Shown: positions 1 through 7,975 of the stretch, piece after piece
Position numbering within the stretch: the stretch's first letter is position 1
Layout: the number at the start of each line of letters is the position of its first letter
Assembly: GCA_014084085.1 (NCBI GenBank)
Contig: NPFB01000212.1
Coordinates: 5,908-22,054, forward strand
Direction of reading: 5' to 3'
Length of the DNA stretch: 16,147 nucleotides
From: Hondaea fermentalgiana
Lineage: Eukaryota > Sar > Bigyra > Thraustochytrida > Thraustochytriidae
Notes under the pieces: model-generated
Database searches by the model: none
What the model was told of the DNA's origin: nothing
Seen by the model: the letters and a program-made list of their open reading frames with translations, nothing else
Position numbers and translations under genes: made by a program

Positions 1-68
1 CCCGCCGACCCACCCACCCACCCACCCACTTCACCCCAATCACTCAATCACTCGCTCACTCGTGGACA

Positions 69-1322
69 ATGGTCACCCTCGTTCACGTTCACGAGCAACT
101 GCGGCAGCAGCAGCAGCAGCAGCAGCAGCAGCTGGTGCAGCAGATGCAACAACAACAACAACAACACCAGCAAGAGCTCCTGCCGCAGTATCTGGAGATG
201 CTGCTGCTGGGGCGCAGCGATAGCGCAGGCAGCAGCAACAGCAGTAGCAGCGCTAGCGTCGCCAGCGCGACCAGCGCGGGGAGCACCGGCCTCGAGGTCG
301 GTCCCCTGCCCCCGCCGCATCTATCGAGAGACTTTCTTCTAGGTCTTGGAGTTGGCTTGAGAAGGAGCTCAAGTCTGCAGAGCTTGACCTCGGCGCGAAG
401 CTTGCAAGACCTGCTCGCATACCCCTCGGCGCCCAGCGCGGCGCCCTCGGTGGCCTCTGCTGCACCATTGGTGTATCCGGCCCCGCAGACCGAGCATCTT
501 GCGCCTTTGCCTTCGCCTGCCAAGCGGAGCCTCGACGAGATGCTCTCGTCGCGGATGTCAACCATGTCCTCGCACAGTGAAGACACTGCCTCGATTGTCA
601 GCGCGTCGTCGAGCCACAGCACTTCATCACCTCAGATGAGCCCCTTTCCGTCATTCTCCAGCGCTGCTGAGCCCCCTGCGAAACGGTCGCGCTCCTGCCA
701 GGGAATGAGCTACTTGAGTGCCGACACACGCGAGGCACTCTTGCAGCAGTTTCCTTTTCTCGCCCAGCATCAGGCCAGCGCACCTGCCCCGGAGGCTTGG
801 AATGCCAAGCAGCCCCAGCAGCAACCAATGCAAAAGTTGCCGCAGCACTTTGACCCCAAGGCGCTCGCCACCCAGGCCGTGCCTCCTCCCCCAACTTCCC
901 TTGTTTTGCCCCCTGCCGTCCCAGCTGCCAAGCGTCCTAAGCGGGCTGGCAAGCTGTGCTCGGTGGATGGCTGCACGACGCGCGACAAGGGAGGTGGTCT
1001 TTGCGCCAAGCATGGTGGAGGTCGCCCGTGCAAATTCGCTGGCTGCTCCAAGATCGTTGCTGGTCTCCGATTTTGCTCGCAACACGGTGGCACCCGCAAA
1101 AAGCTTTGCTCCATGCCTTCTTGCAACAAGGGCGACCAAGGTGGTGGCTTTTGCGCGGCGCATGGCGGCGGGCGTCGATGCAATGTGCCTAACTGCCAGC
1201 GACGTGATATTGGCAGAGGCCTTTGCTGGACGCACGGAGGTGGTCGCCGCTGCGCTGTTCGGGAATGTCTTCGCTGCCCGACCGTCGACGGCTTTTGCAA
1301 ACTGCACCACGACTCTGCATGA
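69..1322 (+). CDS. Five-finger C2HC zinc-finger protein, WRKY19-like, poly-Q N-terminus
   Basis: This 417-residue protein is a likely nuclear DNA- or protein-binding regulator. The C-terminal third carries five fingers of identical spacing, C-X4-C-X9-C-X2-H, starting at Cys297, 321, 347, 371 and 395. The first four are followed by HGGG or HGGT. Periods are 24, 26, 24 and 24 residues. This finger is the one commonly annotated 'WRKY transcription factor 19-like' in stramenopiles; no WRKY domain is present. Before the fingers lies a basic AAKRPKR stretch that could be a nuclear localisation signal. The N-terminus has nine Gln from (CAG)9 and six Gln from (CAA)6, followed by a long Ser/Ala/Pro-rich, probably disordered region. 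ATG 69 is the first ATG, but the frame has no upstream stop back to base 1, so an earlier start outside the window cannot be excluded. The fold is well supported; the target and function are unknown. Confidence 0.88.
   Translation: MVTLVHVHEQLRQQQQQQQQQLVQQMQQQQQQHQQELLPQYLEMLLLGRSDSAGSSNSSSSASVASATSAGSTGLEVGPLPPPHLSRDFLLGLGVGLRRSSSLQSLTSARSLQDLLAYPSAPSAAPSVASAAPLVYPAPQTEHLAPLPSPAKRSLDEMLSSRMSTMSSHSEDTASIVSASSSHSTSSPQMSPFPSFSSAAEPPAKRSRSCQGMSYLSADTREALLQQFPFLAQHQASAPAPEAWNAKQPQQQPMQKLPQHFDPKALATQAVPPPPTSLVLPPAVPAAKRPKRAGKLCSVDGCTTRDKGGGLCAKHGGGRPCKFAGCSKIVAGLRFCSQHGGTRKKLCSMPSCNKGDQGGGFCAAHGGGRRCNVPNCQRRDIGRGLCWTHGGGRRCAVRECLRCPTVDGFCKLHHDSA
105..164 (+). repeat. Coding CAG and CAA microsatellites (poly-Q)
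   Basis: Nine CAG codons run at 105-131 and six CAA codons at 147-164, separated by five codons. They encode the poly-glutamine N-terminus of the zinc-finger protein. The array is pure within each block, so copy number could vary between strains. Confidence 0.9.
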
Positions 1323-2086
1323 GCAAAGAGCGCGTATTTGCCCCCAACCTCGTTGGGCCGGCCCCTTTTGATTTCTGACAAACAAACCTCGCCTCGGCAG
1401 TCTTTTGCGCCTGCCACGCCCCCGCACAAATGTACCTGTATTTCCTAGGTTGGCCCTCAATGGGTCGACCCGAGCTGCGGCACAACTGTCTCATATTCGC
1501 AGCTCCCCAATGTAGTAGATTATCGAGTAATTTTTCGTACCACTTCACTACTCTTCAAAACTGAAGATCTTACTCTTGCTCTGATTCACTGAGGTCGGCC
1601 GTATGCCACTCGTTCACGCAGTGATGGTCTTGTCCTTCCATCATCGAGCAAGACTAGTAGGCCTAACTGTGGCACGAAGGAAACTAGATTAGTCTATGTA
1701 TAGTACTAGATAATAACTAATAATAAGGTCTAACAAGAAACGAAACAGGTCTGACGATGGAAAACAGGTCTAACACCGCAAAACAGGTCTAACGAAGGAA
1801 AACAGGTCTAACACTGGAAAAGGCGTAACAGGGAAGAATAAAACTTGATGAAAAGAAAAATTCCATCTTGGAAAGCGTCTCTGTCACCGCAGCAAGCAAT
1901 CATCACGCATGAAGAATAACCAAAAAACTTAAAAAGGGAAAGAATCTATTGCAGTCTGTGGCTGCTTTTTATCTGGGACGCATGGTTTGTGGAAATGATG
2001 CGAAGAGGCGCTGCGCAAATCTTGATGGGACTTGCTGCTACTGTTGTTCGTGATTGTCATTGTTGTTGTTGTCATTGATGACGATT
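1323..2086. other. Convergent intergenic region, AT-richer, with 19-bp tandem repeat
   Basis: These 764 bases separate the stop codons of the + strand zinc-finger gene and the - strand GNAT gene. I see no coding frame worth keeping. The stretch from about 1680 to 1960 is visibly AT-richer than the flanking genes. It holds the 19-bp repeat at 1727-1821 and an AATAAA at 1837-1842 on the + strand, 515 bases after the zinc-finger stop. A GTT-rich stretch sits at about 2041-2075, next to the GNAT stop codon. Both 3' UTRs presumably end here. Confidence 0.7.
1727..1821. repeat. Five-copy degenerate 19-bp tandem repeat (GGTCTAAC core)
   Basis: Five consecutive units begin with GGTCTAAC or GGTCTGAC, at 1727, 1748, 1767, 1786 and 1805. 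Unit lengths are 21, 19, 19, 19 and 17 bp. The consensus is GGTCTAAC, then a variable block, then GGAAAACA. A further degraded unit may start at 1822 (GGCGTAAC). The array lies between two convergent genes and does not encode a conserved frame. Its role is unknown. Confidence 0.85.
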
Positions 2087-2091
2087 TTATT
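2086..2091 (-). terminator. AATAAA overlapping the GNAT stop codon
   Basis: Read on the - strand, the last codons are CAA TAA, followed by A, so the canonical poly(A) hexamer AATAAA spans the stop codon itself. If used, the 3' UTR would be only a few tens of bases. No transcript evidence is available and a chance match is possible. Confidence 0.3.
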
Positions 2092-3181
2092 GCTGGTGCT
2101 GGTGCTGGTGCTGCTGTTGCGCTTGAGCCTGAGCTTGAGCCTGAGCTTGAGCCTTGGCTTGTTCTTGCTGTTTCTGATGCTCGATGTAACGCGTGCGTGC
2201 ACGCGTAAAGACTTCCTTTTGCCGAGCGACATTTGCCGGATCCAACGACAGGGCGATTTGCGCACGCTCTGCCTTCTGGATCTCGACGAGATCACGACGA
2301 ACCCGATCCTCGGGAATGTGAGGCAAGGGAAAGTAAAGGTGCACAGTGTTCAGCCGCATCCTGTCCCCATCAAAATAAGATGGATACATCCTGCCCTTGC
2401 GTTGCTGATACTCTTCGTGAGAAAGTACAAAGCGGAATCCCTTGGCGAGCAAGCGGTCCACAAGCGGCAGTGACGACTTTAATGGCACGTGCACCACGAG
2501 CACGTTCAGGTTCGCCTTGGCGGCAACACTATCGAGATAATACACGAGGCTGTTGAGCATGTACACGGCCGAACCACGCCGGCGTTCCACGTGATTGGTT
2601 TGAAGCGTGCATATGCGATCCAAAACAGCCCACTTGACCCCGTCGTCACCGTTACTAATCCAGAAACGCGAATAGGTCTGTGGAGCGTCACCGACGAGAA
2701 CAACGCCGTGCAACGCCTTGTCATCGCGTTCGTCGAACTCAATTTGCGCCGGGATCATCAGCTCGCGGACAAAGACTTTCATGCGCATGAGTTGACTGAG
2801 CTGGTGGAAATAGTGGTATGCAATGGGATCCATGGTCTCCTTGGTGTATATTTTCGTGCGCCGCTCAAAGGGTTTGACCATTTTGGGAACGAGCTGCGTC
2901 AGGTGTGCACAAATTTCCAGGCTCCGGTACCTTTCCTCAAAGCACTTGCGCGACTCCAGATCGGGCAAGGCTGCGATTCGGCGGCTCGCCTTTTCCAGAA
3001 AGGCGAGGGCGCGTTCTCTGCTGCGTTGTCGAACTTCTGTTTCGCATTGTGTCAGAAAGTTTGAGATGGCCGTCTGCTGGACATCGAGAGGCATGGTAGA
3101 CACCTTTTTTTCCCATTCGGCAACGGCCTCCTCATGCGCTCGCTGCGCCGAGGACTGGCCTGCCTCCTCCTCCTCGTTCAT
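2087..3181 (-). CDS. GNAT-family N-acetyltransferase with Gln-rich tail
   Basis: The 364-residue product is predicted to transfer an acyl group from acyl-CoA to an unknown amine. Residues 136-170 (VFVRE, then IEFDERDDKALH) match the signature of the ElaA-like branch of bacterial-type GNATs. Residues 183-205 form beta4 and the acetyl-CoA pyrophosphate loop, ending ERRRGSA. LNVLVVHVP (225-233) is beta5, and the LLAKGFRFV segment (244-252) matches the usual 'FYxxxGF' helix-strand. An N-terminal helical extension of about 110 residues is not part of the core fold and I do not recognise it. The tail (about 338-364) is Gln-Ala, then Gln-His repeats, encoded by microsatellite DNA. ATG 3181 is the first in frame. 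The family call is good; substrate and compartment are unknown. Confidence 0.82.
   Translation of the reverse strand: MNEEEEAGQSSAQRAHEEAVAEWEKKVSTMPLDVQQTAISNFLTQCETEVRQRSRERALAFLEKASRRIAALPDLESRKCFEERYRSLEICAHLTQLVPKMVKPFERRTKIYTKETMDPIAYHYFHQLSQLMRMKVFVRELMIPAQIEFDERDDKALHGVVLVGDAPQTYSRFWISNGDDGVKWAVLDRICTLQTNHVERRRGSAVYMLNSLVYYLDSVAAKANLNVLVVHVPLKSSLPLVDRLLAKGFRFVLSHEEYQQRKGRMYPSYFDGDRMRLNTVHLYFPLPHIPEDRVRRDLVEIQKAERAQIALSLDPANVARQKEVFTRARTRYIEHQKQQEQAKAQAQAQAQAQAQQQHQHQHQQ
2091..2156 (-). repeat. Coding microsatellites at the GNAT C-terminus
   Basis: On the + strand, TGCTGG is repeated three times from 2091 and continues imperfectly to 2120. GCTTGAGCCTGA is then repeated twice with a third diverged copy (2121-2156). 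Read on the - strand they encode alternating Ala-Gln, then Gln-His, immediately before the stop codon. Confidence 0.85.
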
Positions 3182-3580
3182 GGCGGCGAAGGCCAGGATC
3201 CAGGTCGTGCGCAGCTGCAGGGAGAGGGGAGAAGGGGTGTAAGACCTTTACGCACGCGCCTAATCCGGGGAGAGGCTCGCAGCGTCAGCTTCTTCTTTCG
3301 CGGATCTCTACGCACGCTAGCTAGAGAAGCAAGCTCTTGCTCCAGCCTCGGGGGAGTGCTCTTACTTGCGCGCAAGCGTGGAGAACAAATCCCTGGGCGC
3401 TTTGCTTTGCTTGCTAGCTTGCTCGCTCGCCTGCTTCCTCTGACGATGCAGCGAGGCCCGAGGTCTCGCGGAGGGGAGGTAGAGGATATACAGGTCTCGC
3501 GCGCAAGCAACGCGCCTGCTCGCGGCGGGCAGCAGCGGTCGCGATCCGGGCGCGGCGCGCCTCGCTCCTCCTCGCTCTGT

Positions 3581-3615
3581 TCTGCTCTGCTCTGCTCTGC
3601 TCTGCTCTGCTCTGC
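3581..3615. repeat. (TCTGC)7 pentanucleotide microsatellite
   Basis: Seven perfect TCTGC units, preceded by one imperfect unit (TCTGT, 3576-3580) and followed by TCTTC. The tract sits in the divergent promoter region, about 275 bases upstream of the RRM gene start and 400 bases upstream of the GNAT start. It is a pyrimidine-rich strand-asymmetric tract. Confidence 0.95.
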
Positions 3616-3720
3616 TCTTCTTCTGCGTGTTGTACGATCGTTTGGACTAGTATTCGTAGTAGTTTGAGGAAGGAGAAGGCGAGACGCCGGCCCAGCAGAT
3701 CCCGGCGCAAAAGAGCGCCA

Positions 3721-3730
3721 AATTATAATT
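3721..3730. promoter_or_regulatory. Palindromic TATA-like element AATTATAATT
   Basis: A perfect 10-bp palindrome, AATTATAATT, stands out in strongly GC-rich sequence 160 bases upstream of the RRM gene ATG. Being palindromic, it could serve either direction. It is the best TATA-like candidate in this interval, but no initiation data support it. Confidence 0.35.
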
Positions 3731-3889
3731 GGGCGCCTGTGCGCGCCGGAATCATGGCGCCGTTTTCGTCCGGACGATGATCTTGGGCAAACAAAGTGCA
3801 GCGGAGCGGAGCAGAGCAGATTGGTCGCGGTCCTGGCCGCGGAGCGCGGCTGGCGGCAGGCGAGGCGCGAAGGCGGGACGGGGGGGAAG

Positions 3890-4837
3890 ATGAGCGGGAA
3901 CGCCAAGCTGATGGTGCGGTCGCTGCCGTACTCGGTGCGGGACGCGCGGCTGGCCGAGGTCTTTGGAAAGTACGGGGACATGATGGAGTGCAAGGTCATC
4001 ATGGAGCGCGACCAGCCGGACCGCTCGCGAGGCTTCGCGTTTGTCACGTACAGGGACAGCGCGGACGCCGCGCGCGCACTCGACGCTCTCGATATGTACC
4101 AGCTCGATGGCCGGAGCATTCGTGTTCAGTTTTCTGAAAAGGGAGGAGGATCTGGCGGCGGGTCTGCTGGCGCGGGAGCACCGCGCGACCCACGCGGCGA
4201 CCGTCGAGGAGGCGATAGGGATCGCGACCGGGATCGTGACCGCGATCGATATGGTGGCGACCGCGATCGCTACGGCGGTGATTCGCGCTACGGCGGCGAT
4301 TCGCGCTATGGAGATCGTGACCGAGATCGGGGCCAGCACAGGGACCGGTACGACGATGCGCGAGGCGATCGTGATCGGCACGGTGGACGCGACAGGCACG
4401 ATGACAGACATGGCGGTCGCGACAGGCATGATGACAGATACGGTGGGCGCGATCGCCATGGCGACCGACGCGGTGGCGACGACCGTGAACCTCATGCCGT
4501 GCGACGACCGGGTGCCGGAAGCCAGGAGGTGCGGGATCCAACCGACGACAATACTCGCATCTACATTTCCGGCCTTCCTAGCGACACCACGGAGCAGGAA
4601 CTTGCAGATCATTTTGGCGGACTTGGTGTGATTGCGAGGAAAAAGCAAAAGAGAGGATATCCTGACCAATGGCCGTACAAGATCACCATTTACACGGACG
4701 ATCAGGGCAAGCCCAAGGGCGATGCGGTAATTGGCTACGAGGACCCCAATGCCGCCCAAAGCGCTCCCGAATTCTTTAATGGGACCGAGTTCAAAGGATG
4801 CAAGATTAACGTTGAGAGCGCGGCCAAACCGCGATAG
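3890..4837 (+). CDS. RNA-binding protein: RRM, Arg-Asp-rich linker, FET-type (FUS/TAF15-like) RRM
   Basis: The 315-residue protein has two RNA recognition motifs. RRM1 (about 6-84) shows RNP2 LMVRSLPY at 7-14 and RNP1 RGFAFVTY at 47-54, a canonical RNA-binding face. RRM2 (about 222-311) resembles the FUS/TAF15/EWS RRM: IYISGL at 224-229, then YTDDQGKPKGDAVIGYEDP (268-286) and FFNGTEF. The linker (about 99-206) is built of RDRDRD, RYGGD and RHGGRDRHDD repeats and should be disordered and condensate-prone. There is no RanBP2 zinc finger or SYGQ region, unlike animal FET proteins. A role in nuclear pre-mRNA processing or transcription is inferred from the family. I chose ATG 3890 (context gaagATGa) because the frame further upstream opens only with TTG. 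Confidence 0.9.
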   Translation: MSGNAKLMVRSLPYSVRDARLAEVFGKYGDMMECKVIMERDQPDRSRGFAFVTYRDSADAARALDALDMYQLDGRSIRVQFSEKGGGSGGGSAGAGAPRDPRGDRRGGDRDRDRDRDRDRYGGDRDRYGGDSRYGGDSRYGDRDRDRGQHRDRYDDARGDRDRHGGRDRHDDRHGGRDRHDDRYGGRDRHGDRRGGDDREPHAVRRPGAGSQEVRDPTDDNTRIYISGLPSDTTEQELADHFGGLGVIARKKQKRGYPDQWPYKITIYTDDQGKPKGDAVIGYEDPNAAQSAPEFFNGTEFKGCKINVESAAKPR

Positions 4838-5578
4838 AAGAATTATCAACCTTTTGACATGACGACAATGACGCTTTCTAAGAAGTGAGGGGTCTACACC
4901 TGCCAAGTTCTCGCGTCAAGTCAAGTTAGGTCAGGTGAAGTCAAGTCAAGATTTGTCTTGTCTTGTCTTTCTTGCAAACAACTTGGGCTCAGCAGGCTAG
5001 ACTACATTTCTTTTCTTTTTTTGTTTTATTTGCATGTACAAGATCATTGTCAAGAGTTTTGATTGGCAACCTGATAACATTATGAGCACGGCGTAGCCTC
5101 GGAAGTGCGGTACACTTGCCAAGTCGAGTTGAATGTTGTCTTATCTTCCCTTTCACCTGAGCTCAGCTGACTTTGTTTTTGCTTTGATATACATGTTCAT
5201 GTCCAGAGTCGCGTGTGCTTAACGAGCCCTGAGAGTGTGAGAAAGTGAGTCTCTTGAAGTAGCGCTCATACACCGAGGGATGGCGCGCTTCTCAGCAGCT
5301 GTATACTCTTGCTCTCTTGCTCCCTGAACTGGGCCTCCAACGTAAAGTACCTAAGCCGAGACGCTTGCATTTCTTCTTTGCAAAGATCCAATCAAAAATG
5401 TGCGCGCGAGCGCGCGCGATACAGAGAAAACAGCCCTCCTGAATCGTACCTTGCGCGAGATAGGATTTTGATCTTCTGGGAACAGGTTTTTTCCTTTTGA
5501 GACGATAGGACTGAGCTGCGCTACGCATGCTTTGCTGATATAATCAAGTGCTGAGACAAGACGACGAAACTTTGATCC
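4838..5578. other. Convergent intergenic region (RRM protein / WD-propeller protein)
   Basis: These 741 bases lie between two stop codons. They hold the pentamer tract and its potential hairpin at 4915-4970, a TTTATT at about 5025 (AATAAA on the - strand, over 500 bases beyond the - strand gene's stop), and an alternating CG-rich stretch at 5400-5419. Short frames on both strands show no recognisable domain. Confidence 0.65.
4915..4970 (+). repeat. GTCAA/GTCTT pentamer tract forming a mismatch-spaced hairpin
   Basis: Seven GTCAA-like pentamers at 4915-4949 are followed by GATTT and three GTCTT units. CAAG at 4947-4950 pairs with CTTG at 4957-4960, and CAAG at 4942-4945 pairs with CTTG at 4962-4965. 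GAAG at 4937-4940 pairs with CTTT at 4967-4970, with one G.T pair. The helices are separated by single T.T mismatches, and the loop is six bases (4951-4956). It begins about 100 bases after the RRM gene stop, so it is probably in that 3' UTR. Confidence 0.75.
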
Positions 5579-7975
5579 TCAGATGCCCTGGGAGAGTCCC
5601 CGGCTGGATGGCCGTCTTTCTGTAGCTTTCCGAACTTGCTTGAGCCTCAGATCCATGCGTTCAAGACTATGAAGCCGATACACGCTACGTGCCTGTGCGA
5701 GCTTGCCGCGGCATTCGAGCCAAAGTCCTAATCGCATTGCATCCGCTGCTGTGAGCAAGCCCCGAGCGTTGATGAGCGATCGAGACCTCGCCGTTGTCGT
5801 GGCGTTTTCCTCGCTCGAGACGCTGTCAAAGTCGAGGGCTTCATCTCCACTGAAATCGATGCTTTGTGGACTCGCTGCCGCCGCGGTACGCATTGCCTCG
5901 GCGCGTCTCCACTCCCTCCAAAGAAGGTCCATTTCGTCGGCCCATCGCTGTGCAATTGGAGGCACTTGTCGAGGCATTTGCATAGCAAATTCGATATCCT
6001 GTTCGTCCCCGTCGTTCACCTCATCCTTGGTAACATTCGATGATGATGTATCAGAAGCAGAAAAAAGAGAGCTTGAATCGAGTCGCAAGGACAAATCTTG
6101 CTGATACGAATCCCGAAGCCGACCCGCTGAGGCACGCGCCGCGCGACCAATCGTATCGGCCTGGCCCATACTTGCCGACCACGCAGCAATGGTATCAAAG
6201 AGCTGCGCACCAAGAGCCGTCGACTGACCTTGGACCGGCGTTGAGGCAATGCCGTGCGCAAATTGGCAGGCGCGCTCAAGCTGACCAAGGCGTAGACGAT
6301 CAGAAATGTAGCGTCGCTGGGCAGCCTCGAGAAGGCGTACCCAGCGTTTACGCAGACGGGGTTCCGTGAGTAGAGCCACATCCGAGGCAAGAGCAGCGAG
6401 TGTGTCAATCAGACATGCGTGCATTTGGTCTTGTTGGGGGATGATGAGCTCGCACTGCGCAAGTTTGCCAGCTTCGCGCGAGACAAGCAGGAGCGCGCGC
6501 AAACGGCGCTCGAGGGGAAGGCCGAGCCATGACGCGAATTGCGTCGCAAAACGCAGACGCTCCGCAGGTCGAGGCTCTTGCAGTGCTTTGCTCAAGTGAA
6601 GCCGCAATATGGATCGCCACGCGTCGGGACAAAGAACATCTGGGTCGTCAAAAGTGACGCACAGCGGATGCCCGTCATCGAGGATGATGGCCAAACGATG
6701 ACAGCGGGCAGCGTTTCCCGCGGTGGAGCCCAGCCACGCGCATGAGAACACTTGGGATGGGACGAGAATGTGCGGCGGAAAGTCAATACGCGTGCGCATA
6801 AGCGGCTGCAGCGCACGATCGAGCAAGGTTACGACGCCCTCATGGACAGCTCCTACCGCGAGGACAAGGGCGTCGCCTGTCCATTGCAAAAAGTCGACAG
6901 CATGAGGGCTTTTAGCTTGATGCCAACGAAAACGTTTACGGATCCAAGACGGCGCGAAAAGGAAGAGGTGATGCGTCTCGCCAACGAAGACGACTGCATC
7001 TCCCTGTGGTGTCCAACACCCTCGTGAAAAGTGTGTCGCCTTGCGTGTTTCCATTGATCCATCCACCTGCTGCACAAATTCGGAGTGCGCAAGCTTGAGT
7101 ACGCCAGCTTGCATGCTTCCGGGTTTCTTGGACCAGGCACATAGCACATCTCGCGGATCATGTGTGCTGCACAAGAGCGTCCCGGGAACGGCGGTCACAA
7201 ATGATGCGCTGAGGTGTCGGGTTACTTGCAAATAAAGCTGCCAGTCATTTTCGTCTCCGCCCGGTATTCTCTGTTTAACGAGGGCAACGATCATGGCAGC
7301 CGCGCTCGGGTCGTCGAGGTTGTTTTCTCCAAAAGCAACCACACAAAGTTCGCCATCGCAACTGATGCTCAGGGACTCGGCGCAGTACGGCAAGCGTCTG
7401 CGCGATTGAAAGACTTCACGGTCTGCCGCGCGAAAACTGTGCGCCTCGGTGTGAGGAGCGCGATGCATAGCGCACGCCACGAGCTCACCCGAGTCGAGCG
7501 ATACGACGGCGATGCTGTCATGTCGCTTCACGTGTTCCTTTGAAGAAGGAAAAGTGGGAAGCGGTGCCAGCGTTGCGCACACGACCTTTTCGTGAGCGCT
7601 GCGTCGGACTCTTTGCGCCGAGGCGTCGCAATCGATGGGCGTTCCGAGCTTTTCTGTTTCTTGGTGCACGTCCCAGGTCTTGGAGACAAAGTTGGCGTCA
7701 AAGGTCTGCACATGGTCGCTGTCGAGGACAACCGCCAGGACCGTCGCGGACAATACTTCAGCTGCCGCGCCTCCGCCGTTTGGACTGTGAGTCACATCTG
7801 GGTTGCCAGCCATAGCCATTCTCAATTCTCGCAGCGCTGTCACTCGTTGGCTTCGTGCCAACGAGAGCTGTTGCCTCGGGACAGCGGTTGCGAGTTGACC
7901 CTGCGTGCGTGCGTGGGCGAACGGTTCGTCTTTTGCATCACAATGGCACCGCACAAGGGGACCAAACGAGCCCAT
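5579..7975 (-). CDS. WD-propeller plus helical-repeat protein, tentatively WDPCP/Fritz-like
   Basis: The 798-residue product has a beta-rich half (about 77-445), compatible with degenerate WD40-type blades, followed by a mostly helical half. Features suggesting the ciliary/planar-polarity effector WDPCP (Fritz) are a DRALQPL segment at 386-392, placed where that family has a 'D-ALSPI' strand, then a helical region with YISDRLRLGQLERACQFA (557-574) and an AARASA motif about 50 residues later. An acidic linker (about 649-664) precedes a final helical, TPR-like stretch. This rests on recalled pattern and layout, not on a search; another propeller/solenoid trafficking protein is possible. ATG 7975 has a strong context (AAAATGG) and is the first ATG inside the polypurine tract. 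ATGs 7819 and 7813 are alternatives that would shorten the protein by 52 or 54 residues. The frame upstream of 7975 is a Lys/Glu artefact of the poly(T) tract. Confidence 0.75.
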   Translation of the reverse strand: MGSFGPLVRCHCDAKDEPFAHARTQGQLATAVPRQQLSLARSQRVTALRELRMAMAGNPDVTHSPNGGGAAAEVLSATVLAVVLDSDHVQTFDANFVSKTWDVHQETEKLGTPIDCDASAQRVRRSAHEKVVCATLAPLPTFPSSKEHVKRHDSIAVVSLDSGELVACAMHRAPHTEAHSFRAADREVFQSRRRLPYCAESLSISCDGELCVVAFGENNLDDPSAAAMIVALVKQRIPGGDENDWQLYLQVTRHLSASFVTAVPGTLLCSTHDPRDVLCAWSKKPGSMQAGVLKLAHSEFVQQVDGSMETRKATHFSRGCWTPQGDAVVFVGETHHLFLFAPSWIRKRFRWHQAKSPHAVDFLQWTGDALVLAVGAVHEGVVTLLDRALQPLMRTRIDFPPHILVPSQVFSCAWLGSTAGNAARCHRLAIILDDGHPLCVTFDDPDVLCPDAWRSILRLHLSKALQEPRPAERLRFATQFASWLGLPLERRLRALLLVSREAGKLAQCELIIPQQDQMHACLIDTLAALASDVALLTEPRLRKRWVRLLEAAQRRYISDRLRLGQLERACQFAHGIASTPVQGQSTALGAQLFDTIAAWSASMGQADTIGRAARASAGRLRDSYQQDLSLRLDSSSLFSASDTSSSNVTKDEVNDGDEQDIEFAMQMPRQVPPIAQRWADEMDLLWREWRRAEAMRTAAAASPQSIDFSGDEALDFDSVSSEENATTTARSRSLINARGLLTAADAMRLGLWLECRGKLAQARSVYRLHSLERMDLRLKQVRKATERRPSSRGLSQGI

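Larger units (their letters stand above)
3182..3889. promoter_or_regulatory. Divergent promoter region, GNAT / RRM protein
   Basis: These 708 bases separate the two start codons and must contain both promoters and 5' UTRs. The sequence is GC-rich, with CTTGC-type simple sequence around 3400-3430, a perfect TCTGC array at 3581-3615, and a palindromic AT-rich element at 3721-3730. Long open frames exist on both strands here, but they match nothing I recognise and the composition is repetitive. Confidence 0.6.

Noticed and set aside
651..1460. 269-codon frame antisense to the zinc fingers
   Set aside because: It is a shadow of the Cys/His/Gly-rich finger codons; the + strand has five regular fingers.
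3178..4119. 313-codon - strand frame across the GNAT/RRM interval
   Set aside because: It is Arg/Ser low complexity, reads through the TCTGC microsatellite and overlaps RRM1 in antisense.
3752..4906. 384-codon frame antisense to the RRM gene
   Set aside because: It mirrors the repetitive Arg-Asp codons, whose GATCG-type sequence also lacks stops on the other strand. The + strand has two clear RRMs.
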